Positions 18,177 through 27,461 are shown, numbered from the stretch's first letter. The stretch: DNA of 64,000 nt from Hymenobacter nivis (GCF_006439025.1 NZ_RCYZ01000008.1:1-64000); one strand, 5' to 3'. Numbers and translations are program-made. Notes: a model not told the origin generated them from the sequence alone.

Positions 18177-19205
18177 CTACTTCTTCCCAAAAATGCTTTT
18201 GGGCAGCACCACGTGGGCCCCGCGGGTGCCATCCACCACCTGCGTCACATCAAGGTCGCCAGCCACGCTCACCAGCATGTAGGCGTCGTCGCGGCTCAGG
18301 CCACGGGTGGTCACTAAGAAGTCAATCATCTCGCGCACGGCGTCTTTGGCGGCCAGCGTCAAGTCCTCGTTCAGGCCCATGCTGATATAGGCGGTGGGCG
18401 TTTCGGCGCGGGGCAGCTTCTGGTGTAAGTCCTTGCGCACGATGAACTGGAGGTCACCAGTGAGCGAGGTTTCCAGGGCCGTGATGTCCACCTCGCCGTT
18501 GCCCTGCCCGGCGTGGCCGTCGCCCACAAAAAACAGGGCCCCGGGCACGTGCACCGGCAAGTACAGCGTGGTGCCCGCCACCAGCTCCTTATTATCAAGG
18601 TTGCCGCCGTGGATGCCGGGCGGCGCGCTGTTGATCCGGCCCGCGGCCACGGGCGGAGCCACGCCCATGCTCCCAAAAAACGGCCGCAGCGGCACGTCGA
18701 TGCCCGGCGCGAAGTGGGCCACGCCCTGCTTCGCATCAAGCGGAATAATCTTCATTTTCGCGTACGGGAAATCCTCCGGGATGAAGCCACTCTTGGGCCC
18801 AAAGGCGTTGTAGGCGTACGGAATGGCCAGGTTAATGCGCTGAATGCGCACCTCCAGCACGTCGCCCGGCTCGGCGTCTTCCACAAAAATGGGCCCCGTG
18901 AGGATGTGCCCCCCGGGGCCCTTGTTGGTCACCTGCGTGGTGATGTCGCGCAGCGACTGCTCAACCTGCGCCGGGGCCACGCCCGCCCCCTCCAGCCGCG
19001 CCGGGGTGGAGGTGATGAGCGTGTGCACCCGCACGGCATCGCCCGACTTGATGCGCAGCACCGGCGGCGCGGCCGCGTCGTAGTAGCCCCAGGCGGCGGT
19101 GGCCGGCGTAATCTGCAGTTCGTGCTGCGGCCGGCGCTGGGCCCGCGCCGCCGGGGCTCCCAGCCCGGTGGCAATTAGCAACAATCCGAGGAAAAGTGTT
19201 TTCAT
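18177..19205 (-). CDS. Acetamidase/formamidase family protein, secreted
   Basis: 342 aa from ATG 19205, which starts a signal peptide (FLGLLLIATGLGAPAARAQ). The body matches the FmdA/AmdA family of amidohydrolases that release ammonia from formamide or acetamide: VRIKSGDAV-like start, GHILTGPIFVEDAEPGDVL, IPLDAKQGVAHFAPGI, the GRINSAPPGIHGGNLDNKEL block and LFFVGDGHAGQGNGEV. Export to the periplasm is unusual for classical amidases but common among Bacteroidota homologues. It lies upstream of the thi operon in the same direction, with its own start region (a weak TACTTTCC box 4 nt before the ATG). Confidence 0.88.
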   Translation of the reverse strand: MKTLFLGLLLIATGLGAPAARAQRRPQHELQITPATAAWGYYDAAAPPVLRIKSGDAVRVHTLITSTPARLEGAGVAPAQVEQSLRDITTQVTNKGPGGHILTGPIFVEDAEPGDVLEVRIQRINLAIPYAYNAFGPKSGFIPEDFPYAKMKIIPLDAKQGVAHFAPGIDVPLRPFFGSMGVAPPVAAGRINSAPPGIHGGNLDNKELVAGTTLYLPVHVPGALFFVGDGHAGQGNGEVDITALETSLTGDLQFIVRKDLHQKLPRAETPTAYISMGLNEDLTLAAKDAVREMIDFLVTTRGLSRDDAYMLVSVAGDLDVTQVVDGTRGAHVVLPKSIFGKK

Positions 19206-19269
19206 GGCCGGAAAGTACGCGGTGGGGGCCTGGGATAGCGCACCGGTGGGGCCGGTTTGGCGACGGTTT

Positions 19270-22200
19270 TTACCGCTGCTTGACAAAAAACTTATTAACC
19301 TGGGGGCCCTGGATGGGCTCTATTTTGATGGAATAGGTGCCCGCTGGCAGCCGGCTGACGTCAACATGTCCCTCGCCGGTTTTGGTATCTGCCTCCAGTG
19401 CCATTTGGCCGGTTGCGGTATAGACCGTCAGGTGGGCCCCTGCGGAGAGTAGCTGCACGTGCAATTCGTTGACGGTGGGATTCGGATAGATCTGTATTTC
19501 CGGGGTGCTGGCCCCAAAAGACACCGTCTGCACCGGCGAGTACGTAGAGGTGCCGTTCGAATCCAGTTCGCGCAGGCGGTAGTACGCCGTGCCGGAAAAG
19601 CCGCGGCCCACTCCTTTGTCAACGAATTGGTAGGTAGCGGCCGCGCCTTGGCTGCGCACCGTGCCCACCTCGGAGAAGCGGGTGGCGTCGGTGCTGCGCT
19701 CGATGGCGAAATACTCGCTGTTCTTCTCCATGGCCGTCCGCCAGGTGAGCACGGCGTTCAGGTTTTGGGCCTTCACGTCGAACTGCACCAGCTCCACGGC
19801 CAGGGGGTTGGCCACCGGCACCGTGAAGGGCGCCGCGGTGCTGACGAGGCTACGGTCGTTCGTGGCGGTGTAGGTAAACACCGCGTTCCCGACGTAGGTA
19901 GTGGTTGGCTGGAAGCTGAGCTTGTTGGCCTGGGTAACTGGTATCCAGGCATTTGGCGTGGCGGGGCTGCCATTTACGTAAACGGTGCCTTGGGTGGCGG
20001 GGGGCAGGGTGCGGAGGTTGAAGCCCACCACGATGCCGCGCGGGTCGGGGTCCGAGCCGGTTAAGGCCAGCAGCTGGGTTTCGCTCACGCTGCGGGGCAC
20101 CACCGGGTTCATTTTCGGGTCGGCCACGGGCAGCTGGGCCCCGGTGCTGGGGGCCACCTCCGGGCAGGTAGAGGTGCTGACCGACGCGTGGCTCACGCCG
20201 TCAAAGCGCACGTCGTTGAGGAGAACGGGCGAGTTGACTAGGCGCATGTTGCAAACCAGCGTGTTGTACGACCCCGAGTTCAGGTGCACGGCTTTATCGC
20301 AGTTCACCGCCGTGTTGTCCTGGAAGATGCTGCCCAGCACAGCGGGCGTTTGCTCGTCGATGTAGTTGCTGGCGCCCGGCTGGAAATGAATGCCGTTGAT
20401 GTAGCCTTCGGGGAAGTTGCTATCGACCACGGCCGGTACGTTGGGCTGGTGGGCAGTGAGGGTGTTGCGCCGCACTTCCACCCCAATCACGGAAGTACCG
20501 AAGCTGCGGGGCTGGATGTACTGCACGGTGTGCACCCCGATGAATACGCCGTTGGAGCCGTCGATATCGGCCACGTTGTTGCTGATGATTTGCGTGTCGT
20601 ACACGGGCAGAAACTCCTGCGGCACCTTGCCCCCGATGTTTTCCATCTGCCAGGGCGTCAGGTCAATCGAGCCGCTGTTGGTGAGGGTATTGCTCACGAT
20701 GGCCAGGTCGGTGGTAGCGTTTTGGTAGAGGGTGATGCCGCGGCGGTTGCCCTCCAGGGTATTGCCCTGCACGATCCAGCTGCGGGCCCCCCAGTTGAAA
20801 ATAGCGTACCGGCTGCCGGCCTGCGGCGTCACGTCCCAGGGGCGGTCCACGACGAGGCTGTTGGCGGTGCGGCTGGTAATGTAGCGCCACTGCCCCATGC
20901 CGGTTCCCCGCACAATGGCCACCACGGGGTGCATCGTCATGGCCGGCCAGTTCTTGCTGTTGTCCTGCATCGTGGTGGCACTGGCGCCACTCACGGTACC
21001 GGCGTCTTCGTCGATGCGTGTGCCGCCGCCGCCGCCGCCTTCGGCAATAATTGTTTCCCCGTCGTTAATATTTTGTGCCGGCCCGTTAATTACCTTGAAT
21101 TGATTGTGCAGCACAACAATGTCCTGGGCAAAATTCAAAATCAAAACGTGGTTCACTAAATTCAGCGAAGTGGGCCAGCGGGCAGCCCCGTCGCGGTACA
21201 CTTGGTTGTCTTCGAAGATGCCCCGGCTGGTATTATTCAGGTTCAGGCCATCGACGGCGTACGTAAAGCTATTTTGCGAAACAATAAAATCCTGGCACCC
21301 TTCGAGCTGCAAAATTCCGTGGTAGCCGGCTTTTGCGTCCACACCCTGCGTGAAAACCGAATTGCTAATAAGTAGCTTCGACGCATTGTGCCAAAATAGC
21401 CAAGAGCCCAGGTTCAGATCGAACCGGATGCGCTGCATGAACAGCTCGGTGCCCCCGCCGGTCATGTTGTTGTAGAAGTTTCCCGTGTTGTCGGTATTGA
21501 TCAAGGCCAAGTCGGCGAGCCCACCTTGCTTGGTGTTGTCCCAAACCAGGCCCCACCGCCCATCGGGGCTCCAGCCGGGCGCTTGCGAATTGTAGCCGAA
21601 GCGCAGGATGGTGGCCTCCTTGCCGGCCCCCTGCACCACCACCCGGTTGCGCATGTAAATGCCGCCACCGCCAGTCAGGGCCAGCTTGTAGGTACCGGCG
21701 GGCAAAAACACGATGCCGCCGCCATCAGCGCTGGCACGGTCGATGGCGGCCTGTAGCGCGGGGAGGTCATTGTTCACGCCATCTCCCACGGCCTTCTGGG
21801 TCAGGCGCGGGTCGGTGCGCAGGTTGTAAGTGTTACGGTAAAAGTTGAATTTGGCGGCCCACGCCACGCCCAGCTGGAAATAATCGAGCCCGGGCGCAAT
21901 GGCCGTGAGCGGCTGGTCTACCTTAGTTTCACCGGCGGTGCCGCCCGCGCCGTTGCTCACAAATACATCGTAGACCTGGCCCGGCACCAGCGAAACAGGA
22001 GCCGTAAAGCTCAACGAATACGCGTCGTTGGCCTGCACTTGCGCCGCGCCGCCGCCAGGGCCGCCGCCCTGCGCCACCAGCCGCACCTGCGGAGATTTGC
22101 CCTTCAAAAACAGGTTGCGGCCGAATAAGCGCGCGCTGCCGCCGGGCGTGACGTTGGGCGAGTCGAAATGCAGCCCGTGCGCCTGGTTGATGTACACGCT

Positions 22201-22527
22201 GGGGCTGCGCTTGCCCTGGTCCGTTACCCAAACCTGGTACAAGTCCGGCGATAAGTTGGTGGGCACCTGCGCCGTGACGTGGCCAGCGCTTTGCACCAGC
22301 ACGGGCAAGATTTGGCCGGCACTGGCCGCGCCAACCGCCAGCGACACCTGGACGTTGGCCCCGAACTGGCCCTGGAGGCTAATTGCCTCGCCCGGCTGAA
22401 TGGTACGGCTGGCGTGAAATATGAAGGGCTGCCCCTGAGCCCTGGCATCTACATAACCCGTCAAAAACAATAATGCCACGCAAATACAAACGCGTTTTAT
22501 GAGTTGAGCAATAGCAGTATCAATCAT
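19270..22527 (-). CDS. Large T9SS-secreted right-handed beta-helix (pectate-lyase-like) surface protein
   Basis: 1085 aa from ATG 22527. A signal peptide with core VALLFLTGYVDARA leads into two Ig/TIG-like segments (about 30-200). Near residue 246 the motif GDGVNNDLPALQAAID, then GGGIVFLPAGTYKL, opens a pectate-lyase-3 type parallel beta helix that runs to about residue 800, with many N/D-ladder turns. Next come a cadherin-like segment (VFTYTATND), an FN3-like segment (LTWRTAMEKNSEYFAIERS) and, from about 1010, a type A T9SS sorting domain (IQIYPNPTVNEL to the end KFFVKQR). The protein is thus expected outside the cell, probably acting on or binding polysaccharide. The catalytic residues cannot be assigned by eye. 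Confidence 0.9.
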   Translation of the reverse strand: MIDTAIAQLIKRVCICVALLFLTGYVDARAQGQPFIFHASRTIQPGEAISLQGQFGANVQVSLAVGAASAGQILPVLVQSAGHVTAQVPTNLSPDLYQVWVTDQGKRSPSVYINQAHGLHFDSPNVTPGGSARLFGRNLFLKGKSPQVRLVAQGGGPGGGAAQVQANDAYSLSFTAPVSLVPGQVYDVFVSNGAGGTAGETKVDQPLTAIAPGLDYFQLGVAWAAKFNFYRNTYNLRTDPRLTQKAVGDGVNNDLPALQAAIDRASADGGGIVFLPAGTYKLALTGGGGIYMRNRVVVQGAGKEATILRFGYNSQAPGWSPDGRWGLVWDNTKQGGLADLALINTDNTGNFYNNMTGGGTELFMQRIRFDLNLGSWLFWHNASKLLISNSVFTQGVDAKAGYHGILQLEGCQDFIVSQNSFTYAVDGLNLNNTSRGIFEDNQVYRDGAARWPTSLNLVNHVLILNFAQDIVVLHNQFKVINGPAQNINDGETIIAEGGGGGGTRIDEDAGTVSGASATTMQDNSKNWPAMTMHPVVAIVRGTGMGQWRYITSRTANSLVVDRPWDVTPQAGSRYAIFNWGARSWIVQGNTLEGNRRGITLYQNATTDLAIVSNTLTNSGSIDLTPWQMENIGGKVPQEFLPVYDTQIISNNVADIDGSNGVFIGVHTVQYIQPRSFGTSVIGVEVRRNTLTAHQPNVPAVVDSNFPEGYINGIHFQPGASNYIDEQTPAVLGSIFQDNTAVNCDKAVHLNSGSYNTLVCNMRLVNSPVLLNDVRFDGVSHASVSTSTCPEVAPSTGAQLPVADPKMNPVVPRSVSETQLLALTGSDPDPRGIVVGFNLRTLPPATQGTVYVNGSPATPNAWIPVTQANKLSFQPTTTYVGNAVFTYTATNDRSLVSTAAPFTVPVANPLAVELVQFDVKAQNLNAVLTWRTAMEKNSEYFAIERSTDATRFSEVGTVRSQGAAATYQFVDKGVGRGFSGTAYYRLRELDSNGTSTYSPVQTVSFGASTPEIQIYPNPTVNELHVQLLSAGAHLTVYTATGQMALEADTKTGEGHVDVSRLPAGTYSIKIEPIQGPQVNKFFVKQR

Positions 22528-23448
22528 AAAATATTCTATTAAAATGCAATTATCAGGCTGTTTAGCGAAGTAACTAACCAATTCTACTAAATACCATTGC
22601 CCAAAACTAACGACTTATTCCGTTTTAACATTACCAATATTGTTATTTTTTGCAAAAAATAATCTTAATATAATTTTTACAATAAAAAGCCATTACATAA
22701 AGATTAAAAATAGCCATCTGCTTGATTATTAATTAAATTTCAAAAAAGAGTTTATAACTATTTTTCAGGTAAAAAATAAAATACCGAATTCAAAATTGAA
22801 TTAAAACAATAACGCATTCATTTCGCGCGCCCATTTCGCAAGTACCGGCTTCGTTCGTTCGCGATTGGTGCTGCTCGGCTGAGCACGCGAGTACGGGCAA
22901 AGAGCTGCGCCGCAACCCTGGCGGCACGACCCGCACTCGTGCTGGCGGGTGGCTTGGGTAGTGGCCGTATATCGAGATGTGGTACGGTGCGCAAGCTGCC
23001 CCGCGCCAGTTGCGCCCGCGGCCAAGTGCCGCACCGCCACGGGCGTAGCCGCCGGGCCAAATACCAGGAAACCTGCGGCGGCCAAGGCGGCCGCCCGCTG
23101 GGGCTAGCCAGGCCTCTATTTCCGTCCTTGCAACCGCCGCAAAAGGCCCGGGCGCAGCAGCGTGCAGCGCCATGCTTGTGCTCTTTTGCACACCCCAATT
23201 TAAAACATTCGCCCGCCATTGAGCAGGCAAAGCTTGCGGCACGGCTAGGCGCGAGGCAGTTGCGAGGCAGATGCACGGAGGACACCGTGCTCCCGGGGCA
23301 AGCGGGCCCGGGGCCCCGGCGGGCACTGGTGGGGCCCCGGGCCGGCGCAGTGGCGGGCCTACACGGTAGCCAACGGCCCAAGCGGCTGCAGTGCGACTAG
23401 CAAATACTTATATGAACCGCCTTGCTCCGCCGCTTAGGCGCCACGTGC
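22528..23448. other. Gene-free gap: AT-rich promoter region then unassigned GC-rich stretch
   Basis: Bases 22528-22800 are strongly A/T-rich and probably hold the promoter of the beta-helix gene. From 22800 to 23440 the DNA is GC-rich but only offers overlapping short frames on both strands without family resemblance or stable codon bias. I see no RNA gene or repeat in it. Confidence 0.5.
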
Positions 23449-24189
23449 TCAGCGGCCAATGGCGTAGTCCAGCTTCAGCATCAGGGTGCCGAAGCCATCC
23501 TTCACGTTGGGGTTGCCGCGCTGGCTGATGTCGTCGAGGTTGTCGGTGGTGGTGAGGTAGTAATTGCCTTCCAGCGTCAGGTTGAACTGGTCGGTGAGGG
23601 GCACCACTACGCCCGCGCCGATGGGCAGCACACCGGCCAGGGCGGGGTAGTCGTTGCGCTCGGTGGGCAGGTAGGCGGTGTTGGCGGAGGGGGCGGTGGT
23701 GCCCAGGTAGGCGCGCGGGTTGTAGAGCAGCAGCCCTAGCCCGGCTTGCACGAAGGGCTGCACCGGCCGCGCCGCGCCCGGGGTGGCGTACGCGGTGCGG
23801 TCACCCAGCAGGTCGTAGCGCACGAAGGCCGTGCCCATCCCGTTGTGGCTGTAAAACGCCAGGCCGCGGCTCGCCAGGTAGTCGCGGGCCCCCATGCCGA
23901 AGTAGCCCAGCTCACCGCCCACGCGCCAGTGGGGCCCCAGGCCGTAGAGCAGCCCCAGGTTGAGGACGGGGCCCAGGAAATCGTTGCCCAAGCTACTGCC
24001 CAGGTCGCCGTTGTAGAAGGCCGTGCCCACGCCGACGCTCGCCCGCAGGGGCCCCAGGTAGTAGGCGCGGCCGTTGTGGTCGTGGAGGCGGCGGCGGGCT
24101 ACGCTTTGGGCGCGGGCCGCCGGGGCCCCAGCCAGCAAAACCAAGCCAAACAGGCCACCGGCCAGGCAATTGCGCAACGAAAAAACCAT
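23449..24189 (-). CDS. Outer-membrane beta-barrel protein
   Basis: 246 aa with a signal peptide (LFGLVLLAGAPAARAQS). The mature part has the alternating pattern of short amphipathic strands and Gly/Asn/Asp turns seen in Bacteroidota beta-barrels: ASVGVGTAFYNGDLGSSLG, LNLGLLYGLGPHWRVGGEL, GTAFVRYDLLG, PFVQAGLGLLLYNP, FNLTLEGNYYLTTTDNLDD and a terminal strand GTLMLKLDYAIGR. The NGDLGS and TDNLDD segments recall the OmpA-beta-barrel/DUF6089-like proteins. No ligand can be named; a role as a small porin-like or structural envelope protein is inferred. Confidence 0.75.
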   Translation of the reverse strand: MVFSLRNCLAGGLFGLVLLAGAPAARAQSVARRRLHDHNGRAYYLGPLRASVGVGTAFYNGDLGSSLGNDFLGPVLNLGLLYGLGPHWRVGGELGYFGMGARDYLASRGLAFYSHNGMGTAFVRYDLLGDRTAYATPGAARPVQPFVQAGLGLLLYNPRAYLGTTAPSANTAYLPTERNDYPALAGVLPIGAGVVVPLTDQFNLTLEGNYYLTTTDNLDDISQRGNPNVKDGFGTLMLKLDYAIGR

Positions 24190-24252
24190 GATCGAAACGG
24201 GTAATAGGAAGTGATGCAGGGCCGATACCTACGGAAACAACGGCCGGACGGT

Positions 24253-24434
24253 GGGGCCCCGGCGCAGTTTTTTCAGCAAGGGTTTGGCACAGAGTAGTCC
24301 GGCGACTTTTTCGGTCGTCGGGCCACCCCGGGCTTTTGAGCAGGGGCCCCAAGCTGTCGTTAGAGTGGCCCGACGAAACCCTGCGGACGATTCACCGGAC
24401 CACCCCGGGCGGAGGGGCCCCGGCGCAGTTTTTT
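24253..24434. repeat. Duplicated intergenic block with 12-bp inverted repeat
   Basis: The word GGGGCCCCGGCGCAGTTTTT occurs at 24253 and again at 24414. Between the copies lie a perfect 12-bp inverted pair (24315-24326 and 24365-24376, TCGTCGGGCCAC) and two near-identical CACCCCGGGC stretches. It may be a terminator-like structure for the TPR gene's downstream region that has been duplicated. Confidence 0.6.
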
Positions 24435-24442
24435 TGGCGCGG

Positions 24443-25186
24443 CTACTTGAACGTACCGAGCGGGTCGGGCAGCTTGGCGAGCAGGTCGCTCACGAGGCCG
24501 AAGTCGAGGCTGGCGGTGCTCAGGGCCTGGCCCTTGTGCACGGCTTCCCAGGCCTGGGGGTATTTCTCCTGGTAGTAGTAGCCGCGGGCCAACTGCTGCC
24601 AGGCGTTGGCGTTGGTGGCGTCGGCGGCCACGGCGCGCTGGAGCAGGTCCATGCCGGTAGTAAGGTCTTTTTTTTTCTTGCCGGTGCCGTAGCGGATGAG
24701 GTGGCTCGTGCCCAGGTCGCTTAGCACCAATGTGTTGGTGGGCGCAATGGCCAGTGCCTGCTGGAGCAGGGCAATGGAGGCATCGGGGGTGGGCTGGCTG
24801 CTGGCCACCACGCCCAGGCCCCGGTAGGGGTCGGCGTTGCGGGGGTTCAGCAGCCAGGCGAGGTTGAAGCGCGACGTGGCCGTATCGGGCTGGTTTTCCG
24901 ACAAGTACTCAAAGCCCTTGGTAGCAAAAAAGGCGCTGGCTTCCTCCTTCGAGGCGAAGCTTTTGGCCACGGCCTCCAGCTTGGGGGCCCCGTAGGCAGC
25001 CGTGGCCTGGGCCGGCGTGAGGCCCCCGAACAGGGGCTGCAAGCGGGCCGGGCGCGGGGCCGCGGCGGCGCCGGGCTGGCCGCCGTCGGTGGGCTGGCGC
25101 ACCTTTTGGGCGCGGGCCAGGCGGGGGCTGCCCGCCAGCAGGGCCAGCGCGAGGCCGGCCGTCGTAAGCACACGAATTGTCGTCAT
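24443..25186 (-). CDS. Secreted tetratricopeptide-repeat protein
   Basis: 247 aa from ATG 25186; the open frame runs further upstream but this ATG begins a signal peptide (TTAGLALALLAGSPRLARAQ) and sits 38 nt after a good -7 box. The mature part has TPR-like helical pairs: FLSENQ-like EYLSENQPDTATSRFNLAWL, NADPYRGLGVVASSQ, ASIALLQQALAIAPTNTLVLSDLG, MDLLQRAVAADATNANAWQQLARGYYYQ. TPR modules mediate protein contacts; partner unknown. A KKKK run sits in one inter-repeat loop. Confidence 0.8.
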   Translation of the reverse strand: MTTIRVLTTAGLALALLAGSPRLARAQKVRQPTDGGQPGAAAAPRPARLQPLFGGLTPAQATAAYGAPKLEAVAKSFASKEEASAFFATKGFEYLSENQPDTATSRFNLAWLLNPRNADPYRGLGVVASSQPTPDASIALLQQALAIAPTNTLVLSDLGTSHLIRYGTGKKKKDLTTGMDLLQRAVAADATNANAWQQLARGYYYQEKYPQAWEAVHKGQALSTASLDFGLVSDLLAKLPDPLGTFK

Positions 25187-25225
25187 AACCAATCCAATAA
25201 AAAATGCGGCCGGGGCCCGAAAGCG

Positions 25226-25233
25226 CAAAGGTA
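25226..25233 (-). promoter_or_regulatory. -7 promoter box for the TPR gene
   Basis: Minus strand reads TACCTTTG, a full match to TAnnTTTG, 39 nt upstream of ATG 25186. Confidence 0.6.
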
Positions 25234-25325
25234 GCCGCGGCCCGGGGCAAACTGCGCACCCCCGCGCGGCGTAGGTGGGCGGGGCCAGCGGGTGTGCCCC
25301 GCGGCCCCGTACCTTCCCCATCAAC

Positions 25326-26210
25326 ATGAGAATCTCCCGTTTATTGCTGGTGCCCGTGGGGGCCCTGCTGGTGTTGGCCGCCGTGCTGGGCGCCACCGAA
25401 TACGCCATGGCCCGCCCCAGCCGCCGCACCGCCGACGTGCCCTACGTGCCGGCCACCACGCCCGGCTTCGACGCCAAGTACAACCTGCTCGACGTGTACG
25501 CGCCCAAGGCCGCGGGCCCCGCCGCCGGCTACCCGGTGGTGCTGTTCATCCACGGCGGCAGCTGGAACAGCGGCGACAAGAACTTCTACTCCTTCGTCGG
25601 GCGGCGGCTGGCCAAGCAGGGCGTGGTGGGCGTCATCGTCAGCTACCGGCTCTCGCCAAAAGTGCACGTGCCCGAGCAGGCCGACGACTGCGCCCGCGCC
25701 CTGGCCTGGACGGTGGCCAACATCAAAACCTACGGCGGCGACCCCGCCCGGGTGTTCGTGATGGGCCACTCGGCCGGCGGGGGCCTGGCCGCCCTGCTCG
25801 CCACCGACGACGCCCTCCTGGCCCGCAACGGCCTGCCCACCAACCCCGTGCGCGGCGCCATCCTCGACGACCCCGCCGGGCTGGACATGTACGACTACCT
25901 GAAGAAGCTGGAATACCCCGGCGACCGGCAGTACCTGGTGCCCTTCACCACCAACCCCGCCGTGTGGCGCGAAACGTCGGCCATCTACAAAATTCGGCCG
26001 GGCCTGCCGCCGTTCCTCTTCTTCATCGGCGGCGAAACCTACCCCAGCATCAGCAGCAGCGCGGCCCGCTTCCGCGACCGGCTGGCGGCCGTGGGGGCCC
26101 CGCCGCGCTACACCGTGCTGCCCGGCAAGCACCACATCCCCATGGTGTTGCAGCTCTACTGGCAGCACAACATCATCTACCAGGAGCTGCTGAAACTGGT
26201 GGGCGCGTAG
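25326..26210 (+). CDS. Alpha/beta hydrolase (BD-FAE/esterase-lipase type)
   Basis: 294 aa from ATG 25326, starting with a signal-anchor-like segment (LLLVPVGALLVLAAVLG). Hydrolase signatures: LLDVYAPK, the oxyanion motif HGGSWNSGDK, a nucleophile elbow GHSAGGGLAAL, and a C-terminal HHIPMV with the probable catalytic His. This pattern is that of the esterase/kynurenine-formamidase-like (BD-FAE) alpha/beta hydrolases. It probably acts in the periplasm or on the membrane. Substrate unknown. The upstream longer frame has no start-like features. Confidence 0.88.
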   Translation: MRISRLLLVPVGALLVLAAVLGATEYAMARPSRRTADVPYVPATTPGFDAKYNLLDVYAPKAAGPAAGYPVVLFIHGGSWNSGDKNFYSFVGRRLAKQGVVGVIVSYRLSPKVHVPEQADDCARALAWTVANIKTYGGDPARVFVMGHSAGGGLAALLATDDALLARNGLPTNPVRGAILDDPAGLDMYDYLKKLEYPGDRQYLVPFTTNPAVWRETSAIYKIRPGLPPFLFFIGGETYPSISSSAARFRDRLAAVGAPPRYTVLPGKHHIPMVLQLYWQHNIIYQELLKLVGA

Positions 26211-26292
26211 GGCCCCCAGCGCCGCCGCCAAGGGCGCCAGTCCCCTCTCCCGCCGGGCCGCCCGAGGCCCCCAGCGGGCCAACCGGCGGCGG

Positions 26293-26709
26293 CTACTTCG
26301 CTAGGTCGGAGTAGCCGCCGCCGTTCACCACGTGGCGGAAGCCCTGCTGGTACATAACATCAGCGGCTTTGCTGCTACGCTTGCCCGAGCGGCAGTACAG
26401 CACGTAGGTCTGGGCTGTATCGAGCTGGGCCACCTACCGGGCAAAATCGTCGCTGCTCACGTTGAGGTTGCGCGCCTGGCTTAGGTGCCCGGTGAGGAAC
26501 TCGGCGGGCGTGCGCACGTCCAGCACCACCGTGGCGGGCTGGGCCAGCAGCTGCTTGGCTTTGGGCGTGTTGATGGCAGCCGTGGGGCCCCTAGGGGCCA
26601 GCCCGGTGGCCGTTGGTGCAGCAGCCGGGGCCGTTGCGGCGGCCTGCGGAAAGGATTGGCTGCAGCCCGCGGCAATAGCCGCCAGGAGCAGGAAGGCAAG
26701 TTTTTTCAT
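26293..26709 (-). pseudogene. Rhodanese-like lipoprotein gene interrupted by an in-frame TAG
   Basis: From ATG 26709 the minus strand encodes a lipoprotein signal (FLLLAAIAAGCSQS), a Pro/Ala linker and the first half of a rhodanese domain (VVLDVRTPAEFLTGHLSQARNLNV). A TAG at 26436-26434 then interrupts the frame after SSDDFAR. The same frame continues without further stops through VAQLDTAQTYVLYCRSGKRSSKAA, which holds the active-site Cys loop, and NGGGYSDLAK, to a stop at 26293. Thus a 138-codon gene carries a single nonsense change that removes the catalytic half. Either a recent pseudogene, or a sequencing error. A complete protein would act as an outer-surface or periplasmic sulfurtransferase-like protein. 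Confidence 0.88.
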
Positions 26710-26900
26710 GTGCCCAAGGAGTAAGGAACAAGCGCCGGAGCGCCACCGAAAACGGGTACGGTGAAGGTACAGCGCCTTACCCCGGGAAAATGGCGCGGGC
26801 CGTTGGCAAAAGCCGCGTGCTGCGCTACCGTTGGGCCCCTGCTCCCAAGCGCAAACCAGCCGCACTCGGGGCGGCTGGGGAAGCTAGGGTTACAAAGCAG

Positions 26901-27122
26901 TTACGCTGCTTGCCGTACCGCGTGAGCAACTGGGGCAGCCACTTCGGCAGCCGGCAAGGTCAATACCGCTTGAGTAATGCCGTCAGGGCACACAAATTCT
27001 ACTTCGTAGGCTTCGCCCTGCCGGTGCACCAGCACGACGGTACCGGGGGCCCCCGCTGGCAAGCCACATTCGGGGTGCGCCTGCTGCAATTGCACGATGT
27101 CTAATTCAGCAAAGGGTTTCAT
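26901..27122 (-). CDS. DUF4926 domain protein
   Basis: 73 aa from ATG 27122. The sequence fits DUF4926: FAELDIVQLQQAHPECGLPAGAPGTVVLVH, then the signature EAYEVEFVCPDG and a hydrophobic tail. Its ATG overlaps the stop of the upstream DUF6883 gene (TGATG), so the two are translationally coupled. The biochemical role of DUF4926 is unknown; in many genomes it neighbours DUF6883 genes, and an antitoxin- or immunity-like relation has been guessed, but nothing here proves it. Confidence 0.85.
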   Translation of the reverse strand: MKPFAELDIVQLQQAHPECGLPAGAPGTVVLVHRQGEAYEVEFVCPDGITQAVLTLPAAEVAAPVAHAVRQAA

Positions 27123-27457
27123 CAGCGGTCGAATAAGTGTGCAGTGATTAACAAAACGAACGTGCCAGGCGATTGTTCCATCCACACGGTGCGCAGCGGG
27201 TACTCCCGGCCGTTGGGGGCCAGCAGCGGGCCATCTACTACGAATTTAACGCCGTAGGGCGAATCTTTCTCCTCCGTCACGGTGCGGGTATGGCCGTGCT
27301 CAATCAAATCGGCAATTAGCTGCTCGTAGTGCTCACGCGAATAACCGATGCCGAGGAAGAACCGGGCTTTGGCCCCGCCAATGGGGTGGTCCGGATTGAG
27401 TAGGTAGTCCTGCACCTTGTTGGGCGCTACAAACAGCGGCTTGTCGTAAAGCGTCAT
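27122..27457 (-). CDS. DUF6883 domain protein
   Basis: 111 aa. It opens with the family pattern FVAPNKVQDYLLNPDHPIGGAKARFFLGIGY and ends VKFVVDGPLLAPNGREYPLRTVW, then FVLLITAHLFDR. DUF6883 modules also occur at the ends of large polymorphic toxins, and free-standing copies are usually next to DUF4926, as here (one-base overlap). The start ATG 27457 follows a TAGTTTTG box by only 4 nt, so the message may have almost no leader. Function unknown; a toxin/immunity-like pair is one hypothesis. It lies next to the AbiL-like cassette. Confidence 0.85.
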   Translation of the reverse strand: MTLYDKPLFVAPNKVQDYLLNPDHPIGGAKARFFLGIGYSREHYEQLIADLIEHGHTRTVTEEKDSPYGVKFVVDGPLLAPNGREYPLRTVWMEQSPGTFVLLITAHLFDR

Positions 27458-27461
27458 CCGG

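Noticed and set aside
22790..23381. Overlapping frames on both strands between the beta-helix and beta-barrel genes
   Set aside because: All overlap each other and none has a family match, signal peptide or consistent codon bias.
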